Shown here one piece after another: positions 12,079 through 22,851 of a stretch of DNA of 64,000 nucleotides (positions are counted from its first letter, which is position 1; each line of letters starts with the position of its first letter). Made by a program: the position numbers and the translations under genes. The notes beneath the pieces are model-generated. The model did not search any database. It was given only the letters and a program-made list of their open reading frames with translations, and was not told the origin of the DNA. Source of the DNA: Microbacterium sp. SORGH_AS_0862 (GTDB lineage: Bacteria > Actinomycetota > Actinomycetes > Actinomycetales > Microbacteriaceae); the NCBI RefSeq assembly GCF_030818795.1, contig NZ_JAUTAY010000001.1, positions 3,286,001-3,350,000 on the forward strand. Direction: 5' to 3'.

Positions 12079-13704
12079 CTACTGGGCGGCGTCGAACAGC
12101 GCGAGCACATCGGCTTGCGCGTCGACGAGGGTGAGCGTGACGACCGGGCGCGCGTGCTCGTCGGCCAGCACGGATGCGTCGCCGGCGGCCTGCGCGGCGA
12201 TCAGTTCGCCGAAGGTGAAGGGGCGGCCGGGGATGGCCAGGTCGGTACGGGGCTGCTGCAGGATCTGCAGGAACACGCCGTCCGCGGGGCCGCCCTTGTG
12301 ATACTGACCGGTGGAGTGCAAGAACCGTGGACCCCACCCGAACGTCGTGGGCCGTCCGGAGTCGGCCGCGACGAGCTCGCGGAGCCCCTCGAGCGGCGCG
12401 AGCTCTCGTCGGTCGACATATGCCTGCAGCGCCACATATCCGTTCTCGGGGACGCGGGCCCAGAGGGCGTCGAGGACACCGCTCAATGTGCCGCTCGCGG
12501 CAAGCGACGGATCGGACACACGGACCTCGATGCCGTCCTGCACGAAGACGGCGGGGGTGGGCTGGGGACGGTCGTCCAGGAGAGCTCGAGCAGCGACCTT
12601 CGCGGCCTCCACGTCGGGCTGATCGAAGGGGTTGATCTGCAGCATCCGCCCGGCGATGGCCGTCGCATACTCCCACACGACGAACTGCGCGCCGAGGGAT
12701 CCGGCGACGAGGATCTCGCCGCGGTGGTGCTCGAACAGGTGATCGTGGCGCACGTCGTCGACGAGGCGCAGCAGCCGCAGGTCAGCGGGGGTCTCCTCGA
12801 CCTCGGGGGAGACGGGCAGCAGGACGACGGGCAGGATGCCGGTGCCGTTCTTGCCGGTCGACTCCGCGACGAGCTGCTCGATCCAGCCGGGCAGTCCCAC
12901 GATGTGCGTGCCATCGGTGATGAGACCGAGCTTGTCCTTGCGCGCAGCGCCGCCGCCGGCGATGGCCGCCGCGAGGACGAGCGCAGGGTTACGAGGATCG
13001 TCGATGGCCACCTCGAGAAGCGTCGCCTCGGCCTCGTTGAGAAGCTCGTCGATGTCCACGCCCGCCAGGCCTGCCGGCACGAGCCCGAACGCGGTCAGCG
13101 CGGAATAGCGCCCCCCGACGGTGGGGTCTGCGGTGAACAGGCGGTAGCCGTCGGCATCCGCAGACTGGGCGAGTGGAGAACCCGGATCGGTGACGACGAC
13201 GATGCGGCCGGCCGGGTCGATTCCCGCTGCGCGGTAGGCGGCCTCGAACGCGCGCTTGGCGGAGTCCGTCTCGATCGTGGACCCCGACTTCGACGAGACG
13301 ACGAGAGCCGTCTGTGCAAGACCGCCGGCCTCCGCGTCGCCGCCGATGGCGGCCGCGACCTCACCGGGGGCGGTGGAGTCCAGGACGACGAGAGGAACGC
13401 CCGCCGTGGCGGCGATCACCTCGGGAGCGAGGGACGAGCCGCCCATCCCGGCCAGCACGATGCGTGTGACACCGTCGGCGCGCAGGACGTCGCGCAGCGT
13501 CACGATCTCCTCGACCAGCGGTCGGGACACGGTCACGGCCTGCACCCAGCCGAGTCGCTCGGCGGCGTCCGCGGCGGCGCCCGGACCCCAGAGGTCCGGG
13601 TCGCCGGCGGTGATGCCGGAGGCGATCAGGGACTCGACGAGAGCGGGGAGCTCCGCCTCCACCACGTCGCGGACGTCGCCGCTGACGTGGATGTCGAAGC
13701 TCAT
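12079..13704 (-). CDS. pgi: Glucose-6-phosphate isomerase
   Basis: Interconverts glucose 6-phosphate and fructose 6-phosphate. The 541-residue protein has the two sugar-isomerase (SIS) domains expected of Pgi, with the conserved [14 protein letters not shown] and [12 protein letters not shown] segments in the first domain. Sequence style is that of the actinobacterial pgi found inside pentose-phosphate operons. Its ATG overlaps the tal stop (ATGA at 13701-13704). Placement between tal and zwf lets fructose 6-phosphate from the non-oxidative branch recycle into the oxidative branch. Confidence 0.95.
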   Translation of the reverse strand: MSFDIHVSGDVRDVVEAELPALVESLIASGITAGDPDLWGPGAAADAAERLGWVQAVTVSRPLVEEIVTLRDVLRADGVTRIVLAGMGGSSLAPEVIAATAGVPLVVLDSTAPGEVAAAIGGDAEAGGLAQTALVVSSKSGSTIETDSAKRAFEAAYRAAGIDPAGRIVVVTDPGSPLAQSADADGYRLFTADPTVGGRYSALTAFGLVPAGLAGVDIDELLNEAEATLLEVAIDDPRNPALVLAAAIAGGGAARKDKLGLITDGTHIVGLPGWIEQLVAESTGKNGTGILPVVLLPVSPEVEETPADLRLLRLVDDVRHDHLFEHHRGEILVAGSLGAQFVVWEYATAIAGRMLQINPFDQPDVEAAKVAARALLDDRPQPTPAVFVQDGIEVRVSDPSLAASGTLSGVLDALWARVPENGYVALQAYVDRRELAPLEGLRELVAADSGRPTTFGWGPRFLHSTGQYHKGGPADGVFLQILQQPRTDLAIPGRPFTFGELIAAQAAGDASVLADEHARPVVTLTLVDAQADVLALFDAAQ

Positions 13705-14807
13705 CGCGCAGCCTTGAGCGCCGTCTCCACCGTCTCCTGCAGCTCGTGCCAGGACACGATGAACTTCTCGACGCCCTCGTCCTCGAGCGTCTGGGTGACG
13801 TCGGCGAAGTCGACGCCCACCGCGGCGAGCTGGTCGAAGAAGGCGTGGGCCGCCTCGATGTTGCCCGTGACGGTGTCGCCCTCGATGACGCCGTGGTCGA
13901 AAGTGGCCTCGAGCGTCTTCTCCGGCATGGTGTTCACCGTGCCCGCCGCGACCAGTTCGGTCACGTACAGCGTGTCGGGCAGCGCCGGGTCCTTGACTCC
14001 CGTGGAGGCCCAGAGAGGGCGCTGCAGATTCGCGCCGGCCTCGAGCAGGGCCTGTGCACGCGGAGAGCCGAACTCACGCTCGAACAGCTCGTAGGCGAGG
14101 CGCGCATTGGCCAGACCCGCCTGGGACAGCAGCGCGGTGGCCTCGTCCGTGCCGATGGCCTTCAGGCGCTTGTCCACCTCGGTGTCCACGCGCGAGACGA
14201 AGAATGATGCCACCGACTGCAGGCCGGAGATGTCGATGCCCGCGTCGCGCGCCTTCTCGAGGCCGGACAGGTACGCGTCGATGACGGCGGCGTAGCGCTC
14301 CAGGCTGAAGATGAGCGTGACGTTGACCGAGATGCCGGCTCCGATGACCTCCGTGATCGCGGGGAGCCCCGCCTTGGTCGCGGGGATCTTGATCAGCGCG
14401 TTGGGACGGTCGACCTTGGCCCACAGTTCCTTGGCCTGCGCCACGGTCGCTGCGGTGTCATGGGCGAGGTCGGGGGAGACCTCGATCGACACGCGCCCGT
14501 CGACACCGTTCGTGGCGTCGTACACAGGGCGGAAGATGTCCGACGCTGCCTGCACGTCGTCCGTCGTGATCTCGAAGATCGCCGTGTCGACGTCCGCACC
14601 GGCGGCGGCGAGGGTGGCGACCTGCTCGGCGTACGCCTCGCCCTTCGAGAGGGCGCCGGCGAAGATCGTCGGGTTGGTCGTCACACCGGAGACCGTGCGG
14701 TCCGAGATCAGCGCGCTGAGGTTGCCCGTGGTGATGCGCTCACGCGAGAGGTCGTCGAGCCAGATGCTGACGCCCGCCGCGGCGAGCTGTTCGGTAGGGG
14801 TGCTCAT
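13701..14807 (-). CDS. tal: Transaldolase
   Basis: Transfers a three-carbon ketol unit between sugar phosphates in the non-oxidative pentose-phosphate branch. The 368-residue protein shows the N-terminal [12 protein letters not shown] and GVTTNPTIF motifs and the Schiff-base lysine region [15 protein letters not shown]. The ATG at 14807 has an AGGAG site nine bases upstream. It starts 20 nt after the tkt stop. Confidence 0.97.
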   Translation of the reverse strand: MSTPTEQLAAAGVSIWLDDLSRERITTGNLSALISDRTVSGVTTNPTIFAGALSKGEAYAEQVATLAAAGADVDTAIFEITTDDVQAASDIFRPVYDATNGVDGRVSIEVSPDLAHDTAATVAQAKELWAKVDRPNALIKIPATKAGLPAITEVIGAGISVNVTLIFSLERYAAVIDAYLSGLEKARDAGIDISGLQSVASFFVSRVDTEVDKRLKAIGTDEATALLSQAGLANARLAYELFEREFGSPRAQALLEAGANLQRPLWASTGVKDPALPDTLYVTELVAAGTVNTMPEKTLEATFDHGVIEGDTVTGNIEAAHAFFDQLAAVGVDFADVTQTLEDEGVEKFIVSWHELQETVETALKAAR

Positions 14808-14827
14808 TTTCTTGCTTCTCCTCGTAC

Positions 14828-16927
14828 TTACTCGGCTGCCGCGGCGATGGACTCGCGGGCGGCGGTGACGACGGCTTCGGTGGTGATCCCGAACTTCTGG
14901 AACAGCGTCTTGTAGTCGGCGGACGCGCCGAAGTGCTCGATGGCCACCGAGCGACCGGCGTCGCCCACGATTCCCTGCCAGGTGAGTGCCGAGCCGGCTT
15001 CGACCGACACACGCGCTTTCACCGACGACGGCAGGACGGATTCGCGGTACTCGGCGTCCTGCTCGGCGAACCACTCGAGCGAAGGAACCGACACGACGCG
15101 CGCCGAGACGCCCTCCTGGGCGAGGGTCGCGCGTGCCTCGACGGCCAACTGCACTTCCGAGCCGGTGGCGATCAGGAGCACGTCGGGGATGCCGCCGGGA
15201 GCCTCGGCCAGAACGTAGGCGCCCTTGACGGCGTTGTCCGCCGACGCGAAGACGTCACCGGATGCGGCGCCGTCGCCGCGCTCGAACACCGGGATGTTCT
15301 GGCGGGTGAGGGCGATGCCCGAGGGGCCTGCGGTGCGGCGCAGCATCTCGAGCCAGACCACGGCGGTCTCGTTGGCGTCGGCGGGGCGGACCATCGAGAA
15401 GTTCGGGATGGCGCGCAGGGTCGCCAGCTGCTCGATCGGCTGGTGGGTGGGGCCGTCCTCGCCGAGAGCGACCGAGTCGTGCGTCCAGACGAAGACCGTG
15501 GGGATGTTCATCAGCGCCGCCAGCCGGACCGGCGGGCGCATGTAGTCGCTGAAGATCAAGAACGTGCCGCCGAACGGACGCGTCGGTCCGTGCAGCACGA
15601 TGCCGTTCAGGATCGCGCCCATGGCGTGCTCACGGATTCCGAAGTGCAGGACGCGGCCGTAGGGCGAGCCGGTCCACTCGTGCGTCGACCACTCCTGCGG
15701 GATGAAGGAGCGCGCATCCTTGATGGTGGTCAGGTTCGACTCGGCCAGGTCGGCCGAGCCGCCCCAGAGCTCGGGCAGCTGCGCGGCGAGGGCGTTGATG
15801 ACCTGGCCGCTGGCGGCGCGGGTGGAGACGTCCTTGCCCGCTTCGAAGACCGGGAGGGCGTCGGCGATGTCGGCGGGGAGCTCCCGGGCCTCGAGGCGGT
15901 CGAGAAGCGCCTTGCGCTCCGGGTTGGCCGCGGCCCACGCATCGAACGACTGCTGCCACTCGGCCTTCGCCTGTTCGCCGCGCTTCACGAGCTCGCGAGT
16001 GTGCGCGATGACGTCTTCGGCCACGGCGAAGTTCTTCTCGGGGTCGAACCCGAGCACCTTCTTCGTGGCGGCCAGCTCGTCGGCGCCGAGTGCCGCGCCG
16101 TGGATCTTGCCGCTGTTCTGCTTGCCGGGGGAGGGCCAGCCGATGATCGTCTTGAGGATGATGAGCGACGGCTTGTCGGTTTCGCCCTTCGCGCGCTCGA
16201 TGGCCGCGTAGAGCTCTGCGACGTCCTCGACGTACTGGCCCGTCTTCTTCCAGTCCACGGTCTGGACCTGCCAGCCGTAGGCCTCGTAGCGTGCGGCGAC
16301 GTCCTCGGTGAAGGCGACGTTGGTGTCGTCCTCGATGGAGATCTGGTTGGAGTCGTAGATCACGACGAGGTTGCCGAGCTGCTGGTGGCCGGCGAGTGAG
16401 GACGCCTCGCTCGTCACACCTTCCTGCAGGTCTCCGTCTCCGGCGATGACGTAGACGAAGTGGTCGAAGGGCGAGGTGCCGGCCGGTGCCTCGGGGTCGA
16501 ACAGGCCGCGCTCGTACCGGGCGGCGTATGCGAAGCCGACGGAGGACGCGAGCCCCTGACCCAGGGGGCCGGTGGTGATCTCGACGCCCTTGGTGTGGCC
16601 GTACTCCGGGTGCCCCGGAGTCAGCGAGCCCCACGTGCGCAGCGACTCGAGGTCGTTCAGCTCGAGGCCGAATCCACCCAGGTACAGCTGGACGTACTGC
16701 GTGAGGGAGGAGTGCCCCACGGAGAGGATGAAGCGGTCGCGGCCGATCCAGTGGGGGTCGGCGGGGTCGTGGCGAAGCACCCGCTGGTAGAGCAGGTAGG
16801 CAGCGGGGGCGAGGCTCATGGCCGTGCCGGGATGACCGTTGCCCACCTTCTCCACTGCATCCGCCGCGAGGATGCGGGCCGTGTCCACGGCGCGTGCATC
16901 AATCTCATCCCAACGCAAATCGGCCAC
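14828..16927 (-). CDS. tkt: Transketolase
   Basis: Thiamine-diphosphate enzyme moving two-carbon units between sugar phosphates. The 699-residue protein has [19 protein letters not shown] at the N-terminus, the cofactor motif GDGDLQEG...N, and the pyrimidine-domain segment [22 protein letters not shown]. The GTG at 16927 follows AAAGGCGG and was preferred to another GTG at 16942 that has no ribosome site. It is the first gene of the leftward pentose-phosphate operon and is divergent from ctaB. Confidence 0.96.
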   Translation of the reverse strand: MADLRWDEIDARAVDTARILAADAVEKVGNGHPGTAMSLAPAAYLLYQRVLRHDPADPHWIGRDRFILSVGHSSLTQYVQLYLGGFGLELNDLESLRTWGSLTPGHPEYGHTKGVEITTGPLGQGLASSVGFAYAARYERGLFDPEAPAGTSPFDHFVYVIAGDGDLQEGVTSEASSLAGHQQLGNLVVIYDSNQISIEDDTNVAFTEDVAARYEAYGWQVQTVDWKKTGQYVEDVAELYAAIERAKGETDKPSLIILKTIIGWPSPGKQNSGKIHGAALGADELAATKKVLGFDPEKNFAVAEDVIAHTRELVKRGEQAKAEWQQSFDAWAAANPERKALLDRLEARELPADIADALPVFEAGKDVSTRAASGQVINALAAQLPELWGGSADLAESNLTTIKDARSFIPQEWSTHEWTGSPYGRVLHFGIREHAMGAILNGIVLHGPTRPFGGTFLIFSDYMRPPVRLAALMNIPTVFVWTHDSVALGEDGPTHQPIEQLATLRAIPNFSMVRPADANETAVVWLEMLRRTAGPSGIALTRQNIPVFERGDGAASGDVFASADNAVKGAYVLAEAPGGIPDVLLIATGSEVQLAVEARATLAQEGVSARVVSVPSLEWFAEQDAEYRESVLPSSVKARVSVEAGSALTWQGIVGDAGRSVAIEHFGASADYKTLFQKFGITTEAVVTAARESIAAAAE

Positions 16928-17019
16928 GGGACCGCCTTTCACAAAGAGGAGTGCGCCACAGAGGTCCGATGAGTCCGGCCCGGGAGGGCCACGACCACGG
17001 CAGGCGCGCGTGTGGTTTC

Positions 17020-17029
17020 AGCATAGACT
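17020..17029. promoter_or_regulatory. Overlapping divergent -10 elements for tkt and ctaB
   Basis: On the plus strand TAGACT (17024-17029) faces ctaB. On the minus strand TATGCT (17025-17020) faces tkt. The two hexamers share two base pairs, the geometry described for bidirectional bacterial promoters. Start points are inferred, not measured. Confidence 0.45.
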
Positions 17030-17064
17030 GGTCTGGAGCTTGACGAGGGGCGACAACGCAGCAG

Positions 17065-17994
17065 ATGGACATCATGACGACGAGCCAGGGCGAGCCCGCA
17101 TCCGCCGTCCGTCCCTCGATGGGTCGGACGGTGCGTGCCTACATCACCCTGACCAAGCCGCGCGTGCTCGAGCTGCTGCTCGTCACGACCGTGCCGGTGA
17201 TGATCCTGGCGCAGAACGGGTTGCCGAATCTCTGGCTGGTGCTGGCGACGGTCATCGGTGGATCGCTGAGCGCGGGTTCCGCCGCAGCGTTCAACATGTA
17301 CCTCGATCGGGACATCGATGCGCATATGCAGCGCACGGTCAACCGGCCCCTCGTGACCGGTGAGGTCTCGCCGCGCGGAGCGCTCATCTTCGCGTGGACC
17401 CTGGCGGTCGTGTCGACGGTCTGGCTGCTTCTGACCACTAACTGGCTGGCAGCCGCGTTGTCGGCGGGCGCCATCTTCTTCTACGTGGTCGTCTACACGA
17501 TCCTGCTCAAGCGTCGCACCGAGCAGAACATCGTGTGGGGAGGCATCGCGGGCTGCTTCCCGGTCGTCATCGGCTGGTCTGCTGTGACGGGCTCTCTGTC
17601 GTGGGCGCCGCTGATCCTCTTCGTCCTGATCTTCCTGTGGACCCCGCCGCACTACTGGCCGCTGTCGATGAAGTACAAGGACCAGTACGAGAACGTCGAC
17701 GTGCCGATGCTCGGCGCCACCCGATCGGGCTCCCAGGTCGGACTGCAGGTGATCCTGTACGCCTGGGCCACCGTGGCCTGTTCGCTGCTGCTGATCCCGG
17801 TCGCGTCCATGGGCATGGTCTACTCGGTGTCGGCGCTCGTCTTCGGCGGCTGGTTCCTCTACGAATCGCACCGCCTCTACGCACGCGCGGTGCGCGGCAC
17901 CGAACCGCGCCCGATGAGGGTCTTCCACGCGTCGATCACCTATCTGACCCTCCTCTTCGTCGCCATCGCGATCGATCCGCTGCTGCCGTTCTGA
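17065..17994 (+). CDS. ctaB: Protohaem IX farnesyltransferase (haem O synthase)
   Basis: Membrane prenyltransferase that adds farnesyl to haem B, making haem O for cytochrome oxidase. The 309-residue protein has about eight or nine hydrophobic segments, the catalytic Asp-rich motif [20 protein letters not shown] and the second motif [19 protein letters not shown]. The ATG at 17065 or the one at 17074 could be the start; no strong ribosome site favours either. It is divergent from tkt and followed by a strong hairpin. ctaA, the next enzyme in the pathway, is nearby on the other strand. Confidence 0.95.
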   Translation: MDIMTTSQGEPASAVRPSMGRTVRAYITLTKPRVLELLLVTTVPVMILAQNGLPNLWLVLATVIGGSLSAGSAAAFNMYLDRDIDAHMQRTVNRPLVTGEVSPRGALIFAWTLAVVSTVWLLLTTNWLAAALSAGAIFFYVVVYTILLKRRTEQNIVWGGIAGCFPVVIGWSAVTGSLSWAPLILFVLIFLWTPPHYWPLSMKYKDQYENVDVPMLGATRSGSQVGLQVILYAWATVACSLLLIPVASMGMVYSVSALVFGGWFLYESHRLYARAVRGTEPRPMRVFHASITYLTLLFVAIAIDPLLPF

Positions 17995-18008
17995 TCGCTT
18001 CGCGACAC

Positions 18009-18052
18009 GCGAAGACCCCTCGGCCCGCAAGACGGGGCCGAGGGGTCTTCGC
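18009..18052. terminator. Bidirectional terminator after ctaB
   Basis: A perfect 18-bp stem (arms 18009-18026 and 18035-18052; left arm begins GCGAAGACCCCTCGG) with an 8-nt loop sits between ctaB and the converging membrane-protein gene. Confidence 0.9.
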
Positions 18053-18072
18053 TTCGCGTGAGCGTCGCCGGA

Positions 18073-18489
18073 TCAGCGGGTGATGGGCTGCTCCGCGGAT
18101 GCCTCCAGGCCGTTCTCCGGCGCCGACGCCGTGTCGGCGGGCGCCGCGGGCTCGTCGGACGCGGTGTCGGCCGCCACGGGCTCTGCCTCGTCCTGCCACG
18201 TGATGGTCTCCACGACGTCGACCTTCGGGGTGACGAGACTGCGTGCCGCACCGAGCGCGAGTGACGCGACGAGGCCGACGAGGCCCGCGCCGGCGATGAC
18301 GGCGCCGAACAGGGCCCACGCCTGGCCGGCGTACACCTCGACGCCGGTCGCACTGCCGTCGGTGAGGGTGGAGGTCATGACCGAGATCTTGTCGATCGTG
18401 AGCCAGGCACCGAAGCCGACGGCGGCGGCGGAGCCTGCGATGAGCCCCCAGAACGGGATGCTGCGGGACAGGCGGGGACGGGTCGTCAT
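18073..18489 (-). CDS. Small two-segment membrane protein, unknown function
   Basis: The 138-residue product has two hydrophobic segments (about residues 11-30 and 50-78) and a long acidic, Ala/Glu/Pro-rich C-terminal tail (about 90-138) that should be flexible. I do not recognise a catalytic motif. The ATG at 18489 follows GAGGAGTG at a good distance. It lies 84 nt downstream of ctaA on the same strand, so it may be in the haem A / cytochrome oxidase context, but that is position only. Confidence 0.75.
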   Translation of the reverse strand: MTTRPRLSRSIPFWGLIAGSAAAVGFGAWLTIDKISVMTSTLTDGSATGVEVYAGQAWALFGAVIAGAGLVGLVASLALGAARSLVTPKVDVVETITWQDEAEPVAADTASDEPAAPADTASAPENGLEASAEQPITR

Positions 18490-18573
18490 GTGGATCACTC
18501 CTCGAACGCGCGGCAACGGTTGCCGCGACCTGGCCACCCTCTCGGGTGAATCCAGGTGTGCCCGATGATGCGT

Positions 18574-19689
18574 CTATGCGTCTGCTGAGGAGTCGTCGTA
18601 CCCGACCGCTCTCTTCAGGTGGAGGACGACGACGGTGTAGACGGCCGCGGAGAGCGAGGCGAGCACCATATGGATCCCCACGAGAAGCTCGGGCAGGCCC
18701 TCTCGCGCCTGCCACACCCCGACGGTCACCTGCACGGCGATGGCGACGACGAGCACGAGCAGCCAGCGCCGCGGATCCAGGCGCAGGACCCACGCGCTGA
18801 TCGTGAGCGCGAGCACGAGGGCGGCGAGCACATAGCCCGGCCAGGCGTGGACGTGCGCGAGGATCGTCGCGTCGAACCCGTCGCGGATCACGTTCGCGTC
18901 ACCCGAGTGCGGTCCGGAGCCCGTGGTGAGCACGCCGAAGACGATCGTCACGGCCAGAACGAGTCCGGTCACGTGCGCCCCGATCTGGAACCACAGCGGA
19001 ACGACGCGCTCCCGCGGGCCCTCGCTCGCATCGAGTCGCACCAGATACGCCGCAGCGACGCACACCAGCAGCAGCGAGCAGGTGTAGTGGAACCCCACGA
19101 GGAAGGGGTTCAGGTCCGTGAGCACTGCGAATCCGCCGACCACGGCCTGGGCCATGACGCCGGCCAGCACGATCCACGCGAGCGCCGACAGGTCGCGACG
19201 TCGAGGAAGTCGCCGCCCGGAATCGATCGCCGCGGCGATGACCGCCGCGAGGAGGGCGCCGGAGGCGAAACCGAAAGCCGGCAGGTTGAGGGCGGCCGCC
19301 AGCGCGTAGACCGGGATGGCGAGGAGGATGCCGCCGCCCGCGAACACGAGCGCGCGCATCACAGCGGGGCGGCCCGCGATGGCGTGCAGCGTCAGCAGGA
19401 CGACGGCCACCGCGACGATCCCCACGACACCGGTCATCGTGCGGTTGCCGAACTCGATGACGCCATGGATGCCCTGCTCGGGCAGCGGGACGAGGGACTC
19501 CGGCGTGCACAGCGGCCACTCCGAGCATCCCAGGCCCGACCCGGTCAGCCGTACTGCGCCGCCGGTCCCGATGATGATGACCTCGGTCAGGAACGAGAGC
19601 CACGCGAGGACGCGCAGCGGTCGTCGCACCACGAGCCCGGAACCTCCCCGGACGCGATCGGATGCGGGCAGAGCAGTGCGAGCGGGCAT
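18574..19689 (-). CDS. ctaA: Haem A synthase (COX15/CtaA family)
   Basis: Converts haem O to haem A in the membrane by oxidising a methyl group. The 371-residue protein has about eight hydrophobic helices and the family features: [21 protein letters not shown] near the N-terminus, [20 protein letters not shown] and [10 protein letters not shown], supplying the conserved haem-ligand histidines. The cysteine pair in GCSEWPLC matches the Gram-positive CtaA loop. Divergent from the suf operon across 229 nt. Confidence 0.93.
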   Translation of the reverse strand: MPARTALPASDRVRGGSGLVVRRPLRVLAWLSFLTEVIIIGTGGAVRLTGSGLGCSEWPLCTPESLVPLPEQGIHGVIEFGNRTMTGVVGIVAVAVVLLTLHAIAGRPAVMRALVFAGGGILLAIPVYALAAALNLPAFGFASGALLAAVIAAAIDSGRRLPRRRDLSALAWIVLAGVMAQAVVGGFAVLTDLNPFLVGFHYTCSLLLVCVAAAYLVRLDASEGPRERVVPLWFQIGAHVTGLVLAVTIVFGVLTTGSGPHSGDANVIRDGFDATILAHVHAWPGYVLAALVLALTISAWVLRLDPRRWLLVLVVAIAVQVTVGVWQAREGLPELLVGIHMVLASLSAAVYTVVVLHLKRAVGYDDSSADA

Positions 19690-19745
19690 GTGTCCTCCGG
19701 CCCGTTCCGGACCCCGGACGCGGCCCGGAAGTCAGGGGGAACCTG

Positions 19746-19797
19746 TAGAATCTTGGTTGTTGCGATGCCGCGCTTCGCGCAGGGTGCATCGACAACA
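19746..19797 (+). promoter_or_regulatory. Probable suf operon promoter and structured 5' leader
   Basis: An extended -10 (TG then TAGAAT at 19746-19751) is followed at once by a hairpin: TGTTGCGATGC (19758-19768) pairs with GCATCGACAACA (19786-19797) with one bulged base, and a smaller GCGC-TTC-GCGC stem sits in its loop. About 120 nt of non-coding leader then precede sufB. The rest of 19690-19918 shows no gene. Confidence 0.45.
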
Positions 19798-19918
19798 GTT
19801 TAGGCGCCACGTGAGCGCCCATGATGAGGGCCCGAGAGCGGCGTTCGTCCCCGCAGACTCGACGGGGCGGCGGATGCCGGGGCGGATGACACCGTTGCGG
19901 TCCAATAAGGAGAGTGTG

Positions 19919-21337
19919 ATGTCGGATGTGCTGATCGACCGCCCGGAACTCGAAGGTCTGGGGGTGTACGAGTTCGGATGGCACGACCCCGACGCAGCGG
20001 GTGCGAGCGCCAAGCGCGGCCTCACCGAAGCCGTCGTTCGTGATATCTCCGCGTTGAAGGCCGAGCCCGAATGGATGCTGAAGACCCGTCTGAAAGGGTT
20101 CCAGCTCTTCGGCCGCAAGCCGATGCCGACCTGGGGCGCGGACCTCAGCGACATCGACTTCGAGAACATCAAGTACTTCGTGCGGTCCACGGAGAAGCAG
20201 GCGCAGTCCTGGGAGGATCTCCCTGAGGACATCCGCAACACCTACGAGAAGCTTGGGATCCCCGAGGCGGAGCGCTCCCGGTTGGTGGCGGGCGTCGCGG
20301 CGCAGTACGAGTCCGAGGTCGTCTACCACCAGATCCAGGAGGATCTGGAGGCCCAGGGCGTCATCTTCATGGACACCGACACGGCGTTGAAGGAGCACCC
20401 GGAGTTCTTCGAGGAGTACTTCGGCACCGTCATCCCCGCGGGTGACAACAAGTTCGCCGCCCTCAACACGGCCGTGTGGTCGGGCGGATCGTTCGTCTAC
20501 GTTCCCAAGGGCGTGCACGTGGAGATCCCGCTGCAGGCCTACTTCCGCATCAACACGGAGAACATGGGGCAGTTCGAGCGGACGCTGATCATCGCCGATG
20601 AGGGCTCGTACGTGCACTACATCGAGGGCTGCACGGCTCCCATCTACAAGAGCGACTCGCTGCATTCGGCCGTCGTCGAGATCATCGTGAAGAAGAACGC
20701 CCGTGTGCGCTACACGACGATCCAGAACTGGTCGAACAACGTCTACAACCTCGTGACCAAGCGTGCTGTCGCACACGAGGGCGCCACCATGGAATGGGTC
20801 GACGGCAACATCGGCTCGAAGGTCACGATGAAGTATCCCTCGATCTACCTCATGGGGGAGCACGCGAAGGGCGAGACCCTGTCGGTCGCCTTCGCCGGGC
20901 CCGGTCAGCACCAGGACGCCGGCGCCAAGATGATCCACATGGCGCCTTACACGCAGTCCTCGATCGTCTCGAAGTCGATCGCGCGCGGCGGCGGGCGGGC
21001 CGGATACCGGGGCGAGGTCCGAGTGGACGCGAACGCCCACCACTCCGCCAACACGGTGCGATGCGACGCGCTGCTGGTCGACACGATCTCGCGCTCGGAC
21101 ACGTACCCGGCCATCGACATCCGCGTCGACGACGTCCAGCTGGGGCACGAGGCGACGGTCTCGAAGGTCAGCGAGGAGCAGCTCTTCTATCTGATGAGCC
21201 GCGGGCTCGCGGAAGACGAGGCGATGGCCATGATCGTGCGCGGGTTCATCGAGCCCATCGCGCGCGAGCTGCCGATGGAGTACGCACTGGAGTTGAACAA
21301 GCTCATCGAGATGGGCATGGAAGGCAGCGTCGGATGA
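19919..21337 (+). CDS. sufB: Fe-S cluster assembly scaffold SufB
   Basis: Core scaffold of the SUF system; with SufD and the ATPase SufC it builds Fe-S clusters. The 472-residue protein has the SufB beta-helix core ([34 protein letters not shown]), [13 protein letters not shown], and the C-terminal segment [23 protein letters not shown]. No intein is present, unlike some mycobacterial SufB genes. The ATG at 19919 follows AAGGAG. It overlaps sufD by ATGA at its end. Confidence 0.97.
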   Translation: MSDVLIDRPELEGLGVYEFGWHDPDAAGASAKRGLTEAVVRDISALKAEPEWMLKTRLKGFQLFGRKPMPTWGADLSDIDFENIKYFVRSTEKQAQSWEDLPEDIRNTYEKLGIPEAERSRLVAGVAAQYESEVVYHQIQEDLEAQGVIFMDTDTALKEHPEFFEEYFGTVIPAGDNKFAALNTAVWSGGSFVYVPKGVHVEIPLQAYFRINTENMGQFERTLIIADEGSYVHYIEGCTAPIYKSDSLHSAVVEIIVKKNARVRYTTIQNWSNNVYNLVTKRAVAHEGATMEWVDGNIGSKVTMKYPSIYLMGEHAKGETLSVAFAGPGQHQDAGAKMIHMAPYTQSSIVSKSIARGGGRAGYRGEVRVDANAHHSANTVRCDALLVDTISRSDTYPAIDIRVDDVQLGHEATVSKVSEEQLFYLMSRGLAEDEAMAMIVRGFIEPIARELPMEYALELNKLIEMGMEGSVG

Positions 21338-22512
21338 GCCCCCAGGCCGAAGCCCCCGTGGTCGAGACCGCGAAGGGGCACATCGACCCTGCCGCCGCGT
21401 TCGTGCCGGTGCAGACCCGCTCGGAGCGCCCGCGCGCGAACGAGGTGTCGTTCTTCGAGGCTCCGACCGGCCGTGAGGTGAACTGGAAGCACACGCCGAT
21501 CGACCGCATCCGGAGTCTGCTCGAGGATGTCGCGGGTGACGCCGGTGCGGTGGCGGTCTCCGTGACCGGGCCGCTCGCTGCGGCTGGTCTGTCCGCCGAC
21601 CAGGCGCCGCGCGGCGAGGTCTTCACGGCGGAGGACCTCAGCGCGGCGATCGCCTGGGAGCGTTCCGCAGAGGCGCTGTATCTCAGCATCCCCGCGGGCA
21701 CGGAGCTGAGTGAGCCCGTCGTCGTGGACCTTCGCGGTGCCGGCGGCCGCGCACACGTGCATCTCGTCATCGAGGCACAGCCGAACGCGCGTGCGACGGT
21801 GCTGCTGCGCCATGCGGGTGTCGCCCAACTGGCCGAGAACGTCGAGATCGTCGTCCGTGACGGCGCCGCCCTCACCCTCGTGACGCTTCAGGAGTGGGAC
21901 GACGAGGCGGTGCACGTCGCCGCGCATCAGGCGCGTGTCGATCGTGACGCGAGCCTGCGCCATGTCGTGGTCTCGTTCGGCGGCGGCGTCGTGCGCGTGA
22001 ACCCGAACGTCGAGCTCGCCGGCACCGGTGCGCGCGGCGAACTGTACGGTCTCTCGTTCGCGGATGCCGGTCAGCACCTCGAGAGCCAGGTGTATCTGCA
22101 CCACAAGGGTGCGCAGACCGTCGGCGATGTGCTCTACAAGGGCGCGCTGCAGGGCGATACCGCGCATTCCGTCTGGATCGGCGATGTGCTGATCGGACCG
22201 GATGCCGTCGGCACCGACTCCTACGAGGCCAATCGCAACCTGGTGCTCACCGATGGCGCCAGGGCCGATTCCATCCCGAACCTCGAGATCGAGACGGGCG
22301 ACATCCGCGGAGCGGGGCACGCGAGCGCGACCGGTCGTTTCGACGACGAGCAGCTGTTCTACCTGCAGGCCCGCGGCATCGACGCGGAGCAGGCGCGGCG
22401 GCTGGTCGTGCTCGGCTTCCTCATGGAGATCGTGCAGAAGATCGGCATCGCGGAGCTCGAGGAACGCCTCGTCGGCTCGATCGAGGCCGAGCTCGCGGGG
22501 GAGCAGCGGTGA
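21334..22512 (+). CDS. sufD: Fe-S cluster assembly protein SufD
   Basis: Partner of SufB in the SufBC2D complex, needed for iron entry. The 392-residue protein has the variable N-terminal domain and the conserved SufB/SufD core ([57 protein letters not shown]). The ATG is within the ATGA overlap with the sufB stop; the end overlaps the Rieske gene by GTGA. Confidence 0.96.
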   Translation: MSPQAEAPVVETAKGHIDPAAAFVPVQTRSERPRANEVSFFEAPTGREVNWKHTPIDRIRSLLEDVAGDAGAVAVSVTGPLAAAGLSADQAPRGEVFTAEDLSAAIAWERSAEALYLSIPAGTELSEPVVVDLRGAGGRAHVHLVIEAQPNARATVLLRHAGVAQLAENVEIVVRDGAALTLVTLQEWDDEAVHVAAHQARVDRDASLRHVVVSFGGGVVRVNPNVELAGTGARGELYGLSFADAGQHLESQVYLHHKGAQTVGDVLYKGALQGDTAHSVWIGDVLIGPDAVGTDSYEANRNLVLTDGARADSIPNLEIETGDIRGAGHASATGRFDDEQLFYLQARGIDAEQARRLVVLGFLMEIVQKIGIAELEERLVGSIEAELAGEQR

Positions 22513-22838
22513 GCGCGACGCGCGTGTGCGCTCTGAGCGAGCTGCAGCAGGACGAAGCCCGTCGCGTCGAGATCGACGGCGTGCCGATGGCGGTCGTGCT
22601 GGACGGCAACGGCGAGGTGCACGCGATCGGCGACACCTGCACCCACGGCGACATCTCGCTCTCGGACGGATTCGTCGAGGGGGACACGCTGGAGTGCTGG
22701 GCGCACGGATCCGCGTTCTCGCTGCGCACCGGAAAGCCCCTGAACCTGCCGGCGTACGAGCCGGTGCCCGTATACGAAGTCACGATCGACGGAGACGATG
22801 TTCTGATCGATCCCGCCGTGACCAAGAACGTCGACTGA
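22509..22838 (+). CDS. Rieske [2Fe-2S] ferredoxin-like protein of the suf operon
   Basis: A 109-residue single-domain Rieske protein. The cluster ligands are Cys44-x-His46 and Cys63-x-x-His66 (TCTHGDISLSDG ... LECWAHG), so it should bind one [2Fe-2S] cluster. Genes of this type sit between sufD and sufC in many actinobacteria and are often labelled as dioxygenase ferredoxin subunits. No oxygenase is near, so a role as electron donor or cluster carrier during Fe-S assembly is more likely. Start GTG overlaps the sufD stop; 13 nt to sufC. Confidence 0.9.
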   Translation: MSATRVCALSELQQDEARRVEIDGVPMAVVLDGNGEVHAIGDTCTHGDISLSDGFVEGDTLECWAHGSAFSLRTGKPLNLPAYEPVPVYEVTIDGDDVLIDPAVTKNVD

Positions 22839-22851
22839 CGAAGGAACTGAC

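Noticed and set aside
10671..12134. Long open frame of 487 codons on the plus strand opposite zwf
   Set aside because: It is a complementary-strand shadow of zwf, common at about 70% GC; no family motif, start signal or codon pattern supports it. The same holds for the long plus-strand frames opposite pgi, tal and tkt (11758-14094, 14933-16399).
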